Positions 15,210-20,630 of a stretch of DNA of 20,630 bases are shown piece by piece. The position numbers were made by a program, and so were the translations under genes. Source of the stretch: a virus; IMG/VR virus record IMGVR_UViG_3300035663_000738, positions 1-20,630 of that record; one strand, 5' to 3'. The notes beneath the pieces were generated by a model. That model was not told the DNA's origin, ran no database searches, and was given only the letters and a program-made list of their open reading frames with translations. Numbering within the stretch: position 1 is the stretch's first letter; each line of letters begins with the position of its first letter.

Positions 15210-15872
15210 TTAGTCGATGTTAGGGAGTGCAGCAAAATCAAAAATGCTTGTGTCTGTTGAATACAAACGCAAAGTGTAATCACCTGCTGTCATACCTGAA
15301 TTTACGCCGTTAGCTGCGTACACCCCAGGTTTAACTACTGCTGCGTGTGCTTCTACACCTAGTTGAAGCTTTTTACCATTTGTGCCTAGTGCACCTTCCT
15401 CGTACCCAAATTGTGATGGGCTAACCGATGGGAAAAAGTATCCTTTAGGTAAAAAGCTATCTACTGCGGTTAATGCAGCAAATTCAAATTTAATAGCCAT
15501 CCAATATCCAGCGTTGACTACAGACGCATGGGTATATTCAGATAGTGAACCTATCTGACCACCATCAGTAATACCGGGCTGGTGTGTGATTCCGTGCCGT
15601 TTAGCCCTGGAGTTAACATTCCCAACAAAGTTTTGCACATTTGCGTCATTGAAGCGGGTCATGAGGAATTGCAGTTTGCTCATCATACCTTTAAACACAA
15701 GATCTATAGGTGCTGAACCTGCAATGTCGTTGTTGATGTCTCCCCATTTAAATTCAGTTTCAAAATCTGGGGATTTCTCACATGTTCCCAAATAAATACC
15801 GCTAGCAGGTAAATCAGATTTGTGCCCTACGAAAACATGTGCTGGCCCTGTTACATGGATTTTAGCTGGCAT
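15210..15872 (-). CDS. Virion structural protein, paralogue B of a tandem pair (possible tail tube)
   Basis: This 220-residue protein is clearly related to the adjacent upstream gene. Both open with TGPAHVFVG or TGPAHIFVG, continue to YLGTCEKSP or YLGTCQKSP, then NDIAGSAPI or NDIGGETPI and a TRFND or NRYDE turn. The conservation is strongest in the first 80 residues. It has no signal peptide or membrane segment. An AAAGGTG ribosome binding site lies in the last codons of the upstream gene. In tailed phages one or two small beta-rich proteins between connector and tape-measure genes are usually tail tube subunits, but this is inferred from position. Neck or decoration protein is an alternative. 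Confidence 0.85.
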   Translation of the reverse strand: MPAKIHVTGPAHVFVGHKSDLPASGIYLGTCEKSPDFETEFKWGDINNDIAGSAPIDLVFKGMMSKLQFLMTRFNDANVQNFVGNVNSRAKRHGITHQPGITDGGQIGSLSEYTHASVVNAGYWMAIKFEFAALTAVDSFLPKGYFFPSVSPSQFGYEEGALGTNGKKLQLGVEAHAAVVKPGVYAANGVNSGMTAGDYTLRLYSTDTSIFDFAALPNID

Positions 15873-15874
15873 AT

Positions 15875-16522
15875 TTAGTTCACCTTTGCTTTAAGGGTTG
15901 CAGAAACGGTCTTAATGTGGTTGTACAACACAAATTCACGGATGTTAGGAGATACAGGCCCTGAAGCTCCGTTACTGTCAGCATTAGTGTTACTAAAGTA
16001 CATCTTTGGTATACACCTAAGCTCTAAAGACACTGTGCGCGCGCGAGTGCCCATCTCTGATAACTTCTCTTTAGTAGGTACTACAGAGGTAAAATGAATA
16101 CCTTCAGGATGTGAAGTTGTGTGAGTAGATGATGTACTGCCTGAAAGAAAACCTTGGTGGAATGGGAAGTAAAACAGCAAATCAAAGTCAAACCCCATAC
16201 CTTGTGCAAGTGCACCCATCTGTGCTCGTGATATTTCACCACGGTTTAAACCATCGCTAAATAAACCTGTTGCGATTTTTGCAAATACAGATTCATCGTA
16301 TCTGTTTAATGTTAGTTTAATTTGTCCGATCTGACCTTGGTTAGTAAATGATATCGGTGTTTCACCACCGATATCATTCATTACATCTTCTTTTAGAGTT
16401 TGAATAGTAATGCCGGGGCTTTTCTGACATGTTCCTAAGTACTCTAAAGATTCAAGGTCAACATCAAGTGCCGATCTTCCAACAAAAATATGTGCTGGCC
16501 CTGTAGTAATAATTTGTGCCAT
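15875..16522 (-). CDS. Virion structural protein, paralogue A of a tandem pair (possible tail tube)
   Basis: This is a 215-residue protein. I chose the ATG at 16522 rather than an earlier in-frame start at 16573. It is preceded 5 nt away by AAGGAG (16533-16528), the upstream gene ends at 16524, and the paralogue begins at the same point (MPAK..TGPAHVF against MAQI..TGPAHIF). The N-terminal 80 residues carry the conserved GPAHIFVG, YLGTCQKSP and NDIGGETPI motifs. The C-terminal half is less conserved and includes a Ser/Thr/His-rich stretch (SGSTSSTHTTSH). A 13-bp perfect hairpin is embedded at codons 49-59. A tail-tube role is inferred by position. The gene follows the connector with 1 nt between stop and start. 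Confidence 0.85.
   Translation of the reverse strand: MAQIITTGPAHIFVGRSALDVDLESLEYLGTCQKSPGITIQTLKEDVMNDIGGETPISFTNQGQIGQIKLTLNRYDESVFAKIATGLFSDGLNRGEISRAQMGALAQGMGFDFDLLFYFPFHQGFLSGSTSSTHTTSHPEGIHFTSVVPTKEKLSEMGTRARTVSLELRCIPKMYFSNTNADSNGASGPVSPNIREFVLYNHIKTVSATLKAKVN
16347..16378. repeat. Perfect 13-bp inverted repeat inside the tube-like gene
   Basis: The arms aatgatatcggtg (16347-16359) and caccgatatcatt (16366-16378) are perfect complements around the 6-nt loop tttcac. The repeat codes for residues 49-59 (NDIGGETPISF). The transcript that follows has no U-run, so it does not look like an intrinsic terminator. Confidence 0.92.
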
Positions 16523-16523
16523 T

Positions 16524-17048
16524 TTAACTCCTTGGGTTGAAATATTCGTTTGATGATGATTGCCTGATACCAAAGTACCTGTCTAGTTCTTGAGAAAACA
16601 AAGCAATGTTTTTACTTATTTGTGCTTGTTGTGGTGTTGAGGCTTGTTCGTTTTTTTCTATTTCAAACATGCGTTCGCCTGTACGCAATAGTTCTAATAT
16701 AGCTTCTGTTTCTTTAGACCTTGATGTCATTGCATCTAAGTCAGCGCCGCCATACCCACGCCTAGAAATCAATAATCCATATGCTAGGTCGCAACATAGT
16801 CTTTTAAGGTAGGCTTTAGAATCTACAGTCATAGATAGCAGGTCTTCAAGTTTGTACCTTCCACCTGCAAGAATTGCACTATTGATCATACCTGATGCAT
16901 CAGAAAGGGCGGTCTGTACGACCACCCCTGCTGTGCTGTTTCCGGCTAGTTCCTCCGCAGTAGCTCGTTGATCTGTGTCTAGCACAAGATCACCAATTCT
17001 ACGGAGGTCGTAACGCATCAGAAGATCAGATACTGTTGCATGTGCCAT
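16524..17048 (-). CDS. Head-tail connector, DUF1320-like (Mu gp36 / gpJ type)
   Basis: This is a 174-residue helical protein. The order of motifs fits DUF1320 connectors: a LLMRYDLRRIGDLVLD opening, an ALSDASGMINSAILAGGRY helix with the typical Ala-Ser-x-x-Ile turn, LEDLL, and a central helix LKRLCCDLAYGLLISRRG. Members of this family form the ring between portal and tail. The C-terminal 60 residues (about 115-174) are extra or divergent and Gln/Ser-rich. The start overlaps the capsid stop (TAATG), so translation is probably coupled to the major capsid protein. Position straight after the capsid gene supports the assignment. Confidence 0.85.
   Translation of the reverse strand: MAHATVSDLLMRYDLRRIGDLVLDTDQRATAEELAGNSTAGVVVQTALSDASGMINSAILAGGRYKLEDLLSMTVDSKAYLKRLCCDLAYGLLISRRGYGGADLDAMTSRSKETEAILELLRTGERMFEIEKNEQASTPQQAQISKNIALFSQELDRYFGIRQSSSNEYFNPRS
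16528..16533 (-). promoter_or_regulatory. AAGGAG ribosome binding site deciding the start at 16522
   Basis: A consensus AAGGAG lies 5 nt before the ATG at 16522-16520. It overlaps the C-terminal coding end of the connector gene and supports the shorter start over the in-frame ATG 51 nt upstream. Confidence 0.85.
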
Positions 17049-18151
17049 TACGCTGTCACGACTTTGTTAAATCGGAACGCAGTGATAGGTGCAACAATTT
17101 CAACGCCGTAATCTTCTACAATACGCGCATTGATGCGGCGATTATCTGGATCATCTTTTTGTTCTACAGTCATCTCTTCATATGCGAAGAGGTGTACAGT
17201 AGAAAATGAAGGCGAACCTTCAAATCCAACTAAATCACCTGGGCGTGCAAGGATCCACGCTTCATTGTCTCCCAACACATAGTCGGTTGCTCTGGTAGCA
17301 CCCTTCTTGTTGGAAACCCTTACGACATCTTCAACAATAATGTCGTAACCATAAAGTTTATCAGGCAAACCGTACTTGCCGTTGATGCTTTCAGAATCAC
17401 CACGAATCTGTGCTAGAGCTACTGGAGACTCTTTAAGATAAGTGTGCAATTCTTTAGACCTCGAAAGTGCATCAGCAACAGTTGGGTTGATAATCATGCA
17501 CATTTCTTTAGGGCCACATGCACCAAGGGTGTCCTTGTTGATCTTTCGGGCAACTGCATTGAGTGCCTTCTTGAACACAGGTCCTTTAGAAGTGCCTTGT
17601 GCAATATCACCGGAGTCACCATCCACAAGGAATGATCCACCAGTAAAGTCGTTTCCAGCGGTATTGCAGTTAACAGATGCAATATCATTAATGCCAGAAC
17701 CAACTGCGGATTGCAATTTATCCCAAACTTTAACCACTCGTGCGGTCATAGCTTGTTGTGCATTGATCGCGCTATAGGAAGCTACAATCTTCCAGTCAGC
17801 TTGATCAACAGCTTTATAGCCTAACCTGAATGGGAATACATAGCGTTGAGTGTTGAAGTTCAACCACTCAAACTTTTCATTATTCCATTCGCCGTGTGGA
17901 GCGTCATTACCATCGTGCCATACATGATCTTTAAGATCGCTATAAGCAACACGGCCAGCTTGTTCTGCATTAAGCTTCAGGTAGTATCCTGAACTCTTTT
18001 TTACAGGGGTGATTGTGATATACTTGTTCAACGCAAAGTCTTTAGGATTGCGTGAGAACGATACCACAAGTTGTCCCGTAGCGTCAAAGCTAGGGATGTA
18101 TGTGTTTGTTCCACTTGGAAATTGTGCTGCACTAGATACGAAATCTGCCAT
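17048..18151 (-). CDS. Major capsid protein (HK97-fold)
   Basis: This 367-residue protein follows the decoration protein and precedes the connector. Features fit an HK97-fold coat protein: an extended N-arm, a Trp/Tyr-rich E-loop-like region (about 75-105), a spine-helix region (PVFKKALNAVARKINKD, 191-207), MIINPTVADALSRS (219-232), a YDIIVEDVVRV strand and a closing RINARIVEDYGVEIVAPITAF. No cleavable N-terminal delta domain is obvious within the gene, since scaffold and protease are separate. AAGGA (18165-18161) lies 9 nt before the ATG. C-ending and AAG codons are much more frequent here than in the fibre genes, as expected of an abundant protein. The fold is inferred from sequence pattern, length and context. 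Confidence 0.92.
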   Translation of the reverse strand: MADFVSSAAQFPSGTNTYIPSFDATGQLVVSFSRNPKDFALNKYITITPVKKSSGYYLKLNAEQAGRVAYSDLKDHVWHDGNDAPHGEWNNEKFEWLNFNTQRYVFPFRLGYKAVDQADWKIVASYSAINAQQAMTARVVKVWDKLQSAVGSGINDIASVNCNTAGNDFTGGSFLVDGDSGDIAQGTSKGPVFKKALNAVARKINKDTLGACGPKEMCMIINPTVADALSRSKELHTYLKESPVALAQIRGDSESINGKYGLPDKLYGYDIIVEDVVRVSNKKGATRATDYVLGDNEAWILARPGDLVGFEGSPSFSTVHLFAYEEMTVEQKDDPDNRRINARIVEDYGVEIVAPITAFRFNKVVTA

Positions 18152-18179
18152 GATATTTGTTCCTTAAATTACAGGGTTA

Positions 18180-18602
18180 TTACGAAATTACCACTACATG
18201 TGGGTTTACTTGGATTAAAACTTTTTCACCGGAAACTACACTGTTAAGTGCAGTACCACCTACTTGATGTGTTCCAGCAGCAGTACCAATGGTAAGTGCT
18301 TTTCCGTCTGTTCCAGATTTTACTTTGGCACCAGCGGTGATAGTACCACCTGCAAGCACCATACACACATCACCTAGGCCAAACACCTTTAGTGATTTAC
18401 CTGCACTGGCAGCTACACCACTCTCAGTGCCACCCAAAAGGTTAGCAAGATTAGGTGGAGCAAGTGTACCTTCTTGAGATACACCAATGATTGGTTGAGT
18501 AATAGCACTCACTTGTGAAACAGTGAATTCCCCAGAGATTGTCACAAATCTTGCTGGGAAGATATCACCACCTGCCAAAAACGCTGGATTGTACAAAGGC
18601 AT
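18180..18602 (-). CDS. DUF2190-like capsid decoration protein
   Basis: This is a 140-residue Gly/Ala/Val-rich beta protein. Its central motif GDVCMVLAGGTITAGAKVKS followed by GTDGKALTIG (about 77-105) and the ending SGEKVLIQVNPHVVVI match the DUF2190 type of capsid cement or decoration protein. These typically sit on the outside of the head lattice and stabilise it after expansion. It lies just upstream of the major capsid gene, which is the usual place. AGGAG is 8 nt before the ATG. A 28-nt gap separates it from the capsid gene, the longest gap in the window. No terminator hairpin was seen there. Confidence 0.87.
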   Translation of the reverse strand: MPLYNPAFLAGGDIFPARFVTISGEFTVSQVSAITQPIIGVSQEGTLAPPNLANLLGGTESGVAASAGKSLKVFGLGDVCMVLAGGTITAGAKVKSGTDGKALTIGTAAGTHQVGGTALNSVVSGEKVLIQVNPHVVVIS

Positions 18603-18617
18603 GAATTATTCTCCTAG

Positions 18618-19757
18618 TTAAAGTACTTTTTCAGCATTAATCTTTCCAAGTGCCTCTTGGTAGCTAATGCCGTTAGATGTTGCAAAATTGATAGCCTCGT
18701 TCACTTCGTCTCTGGTACGGCCACGCGCCCCACCAGATCTAGATTCTTGATAGTAGGAGGCTCGTGCACCAATAGGTGCTTTTTGATACCTCTTACGAAT
18801 GATTTGCAAGTGCGCCCTGTAGGTGTTCTCAGGAAGAGATTGCACCAAGGATAGCTCTTCGCCACGGTCTAGCATGTAACCTTCTGCTTCCAACTCAATA
18901 AGATCTTTCTCCCGCTCTGCACGCTGGAATTTAATCTTGATGTTTTGGATTTCTTTTTGAAGAAGTTGGTTTTCTTGTTCTACCCTGGATAGTTTAATTC
19001 TGTCGTAGCGTTTACCACGACTAGCTTGGACAGGTTGTTCTTCTTCCATGCTTTCTTCTGGCATAGGCTCTTCGCCCATACCATCATCCATAGGTGGTTC
19101 TTCACCCATGCCAGGATCCATGCCTTCTTCAGGCATAGGAGCTTCTTCACCGGGCATACCATCAGGTGGCATACCACCTTCCTCAGGTGGTGCTTCACCA
19201 CCTTGCTGTGAGAGTTGTGTAAGAAATTGCCAAACATCCGTTTGTTGGAGTCCAGCTAACACACCGTCAATAATGCCTTGTTGATCATTCATTCCTATAG
19301 TCCTTTGATATTTTTTAACTCCACCTTTAGACAGGCGGAGAAGTCCAAGATCCCGTTCTGGTGTAGTTGCGCCGAGCAAACTAATCGGGTCTATCTTGTA
19401 ATCACTAAGCCAAAGCTCTATTGATCTCCTTGGGAAACCACGAACTTTATCAGCAGCATGTTTGAAGAACTTAAAAGTTGCTGTGATACACTTTCTTCCT
19501 GTTTTGAAGAATGGCTCAACCTTTAGGTTAGTAGCGTATCCAACAATCTCAGGTTGTTCACCTTCAGGGGCATCATCTTTGGTATGCCCTATGACAAGTG
19601 GTATCTCGTCACCAGTAGTACCCATGCGCTTATTGTTAACCTTAACTATCTCTGATAGTTTCTTCTGGTCGAGCCGGATCACCACATTCCCCTTACCATC
19701 CTTAAGCTCATGCTCGTCCAGAATGGGAACATGGTGTTTAACAATCATTTCTTCCAT
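18618..19757 (-). CDS. Probable capsid maturation protease fused to scaffold
   Basis: This is a 379-residue two-part protein. Residues 1-150 resemble phage Mu I-like head proteases: LVIGHTKDDAPEG (His58), GYATNLKVEPF, a TATFKFF strand, then FPRRSIELW (Ser112), and ISLLGATTPERDLGL. A His and Ser in these positions fit a serine-protease dyad. Residues 186-243 are an acidic Pro/Met/Glu/Gly-rich repeat region (MPPDGMPGEEAPMPEEG). Residues 250-292 form a strong coiled coil, and a basic C-terminus follows. That second half fits an internal scaffold, as in phages where protease and scaffold are read as one protein or as nested products. The ATG overlaps the upstream stop (TAATG), with GAGGAG 4 nt away. 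The catalytic assignment needs alignment or structure. Confidence 0.8.
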   Translation of the reverse strand: MEEMIVKHHVPILDEHELKDGKGNVVIRLDQKKLSEIVKVNNKRMGTTGDEIPLVIGHTKDDAPEGEQPEIVGYATNLKVEPFFKTGRKCITATFKFFKHAADKVRGFPRRSIELWLSDYKIDPISLLGATTPERDLGLLRLSKGGVKKYQRTIGMNDQQGIIDGVLAGLQQTDVWQFLTQLSQQGGEAPPEEGGMPPDGMPGEEAPMPEEGMDPGMGEEPPMDDGMGEEPMPEESMEEEQPVQASRGKRYDRIKLSRVEQENQLLQKEIQNIKIKFQRAEREKDLIELEAEGYMLDRGEELSLVQSLPENTYRAHLQIIRKRYQKAPIGARASYYQESRSGGARGRTRDEVNEAINFATSNGISYQEALGKINAEKVL

Positions 19758-20630
19758 TAAGCTCCTCGCAGTTTTCTAATCATGTGTGTTAGGTTGGAGT
19801 CTTTTTCAAATCGTTTTACACCATCGTCTTTTGGTGCAAATTGTCCACCGTTGTAGTTTCTTCCACGGAAGGTTACACCGTGTTTACCTGCACGGTACTG
19901 ATCTTTAGCGTGTTCAGATTTAGCAAACTTTTGTGGCTGTGGCTGTGTTCGCATTTTATCCCACACCTTTCCTGCTTTGTTGTACTCCTTCTCTGCGGCT
20001 TTCGCAAAAGCCCGCAGTGAAGGTACACCATGTTTTAGCTCTGAACTGATGGCTTCTAATGAAAAGTAATCGCCATCTTTAGCGTCTTCTATCAAGTGCT
20101 GTGCGTGTTCAGGTATCATTTTTTGCACTTGCAGGCTATCTATTAACTTTTTTAAACCACTGCTTTGTAATACTGTTCGCGCATGTTCTTTGCAGTACAT
20201 CTCTTTGCGGTTAGATTCACTAGTCATATCGTCATAGAGGCTAGGATCTTGTTGCAGTGAAGTTACAGCGCCTTCTATGTCTGACCACTTCGCATCTGGA
20301 ATCAACTGTTGATATTTTGATAGATGCTCTGGCTTGATGTTCTGTAGGTCTTGGCTTAGTAAATCCCCAACAGGTGGTAACTCTCTGTTGGGTGTGTTGT
20401 GCTGTCGTAGAAATCCTTCTAAGATTCTTCGACTACGGTCAAATTTTATTTTGGCCTTGGTTGTGGTTTTGCGGGAGAGTTGCTGGGCTTTCCCTGCGCT
20501 GGGGCTTGTGCCATTGGTGGATGCCCCACTAGGATTGTTGGTAGGCCCGGCTTGGTTACTATTCTGCTCATATTCACCTATAATATTTTGGTAAGCTTGT
20601 CGTGACTTAGGTAGAGCACCTGCACTGTTC
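19757..20630 (-). CDS. C-terminal part of a large phage head protein (5' end outside the window)
   Basis: The frame is open from the window edge (first complete codon 20629-20627) to the TAA at 19757, giving 290 residues. A TTG at 20305 could be mistaken for the start, but the 108 codons upstream of it are in frame with no stop and show coding composition. The first 60 residues are low in complexity (Ser/Asn/Gly/Thr/Pro). The middle is helical and charged. Near the C-terminus is GVTFRGRNYNGGQFAPKD, a short element seen at the tail of some phage portal or Mu-F-like proteins. Located before the protease-scaffold gene, it could be the end of the portal, a portal-fused protein or a minor head protein. 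I cannot decide which. Confidence 0.8.
   Translation of the reverse strand, partial: NSAGALPKSRQAYQNIIGEYEQNSNQAGPTNNPSGASTNGTSPSAGKAQQLSRKTTTKAKIKFDRSRRILEGFLRQHNTPNRELPPVGDLLSQDLQNIKPEHLSKYQQLIPDAKWSDIEGAVTSLQQDPSLYDDMTSESNRKEMYCKEHARTVLQSSGLKKLIDSLQVQKMIPEHAQHLIEDAKDGDYFSLEAISSELKHGVPSLRAFAKAAEKEYNKAGKVWDKMRTQPQPQKFAKSEHAKDQYRAGKHGVTFRGRNYNGGQFAPKDDGVKRFEKDSNLTHMIRKLRGA

Noticed and set aside
15538-15558. 8-bp hairpin tcagatag/ctatctga
   Set aside because: It is perfect with a 5-nt loop, but 8-bp stems of this kind are expected by chance in this length. Not listed as a feature.
16523-16573. Longer start for the paralogue A gene (ATG at 16573)
   Set aside because: The extension overlaps the connector, has no ribosome binding site as good as AAGGAG at 16533, and is not matched in the paralogue.

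Overview
This window looks like the virion-structure module of a tailed double-stranded DNA phage (Caudoviricetes), or possibly a prophage. Eighteen genes fill it, all on the minus strand, so transcription runs from position 20630 down to position 1. The two outermost genes are cut by the window edges. No stretch over 30 bases lies between genes, and no plus-strand gene, tRNA, insertion sequence, CRISPR array or convincing terminator was seen. GC is about 40% by eye, most stop codons are TAA, and many genes have a clear AAGGAG-type ribosome binding site. That points to a bacterial host that uses Shine-Dalgarno initiation, but the sequence does not identify the host.

Head region, in transcription order: the C-terminal part of a large head protein of unclear identity (19757-20630); a probable capsid protease joined to a scaffold (18618-19757); a DUF2190-like decoration protein (18180-18602); the major capsid protein (17048-18151); and a DUF1320-like head-tail connector (16524-17048). 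Connector and tail region: two paralogous small structural proteins, possibly tail tube (15875-16522 and 15210-15872); a proline-rich protein with a duplicated peptide (13748-15199); a possible tail terminator (13217-13747); a 527-residue structural protein (11634-13217); two small unrecognised proteins (11083-11637 and 10554-11090); a protein with a jelly-roll-like segment (9181-10542); and a large cysteine-rich tail or hub protein (6515-9181).

Host-contact region: a 1027-residue collagen-like fibre (3430-6513), a 400-residue fibre or base protein with internal duplications (2231-3433), a protein with two Ig-like domains (1287-2231), and the N-terminal 425 residues of a modular adhesin with Pro-Thr linkers (1-1275). 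The last three proteins before the adhesin share short beta modules, so the distal tail seems to have grown by copying domains between neighbouring genes.

Tight overlaps (five TAATG, two ATGA and one 8-nt overlap) suggest one long transcript with translational coupling. The most unusual signals are two perfect intragenic inverted repeats of 13 and 12 bp, each with a 6-nt loop, the Cys-bounded modules and Pro-Thr linkers of the adhesin, the duplicated peptide flanking a proline-rich linker, and the lack of any classical tape-measure gene where one would be expected.
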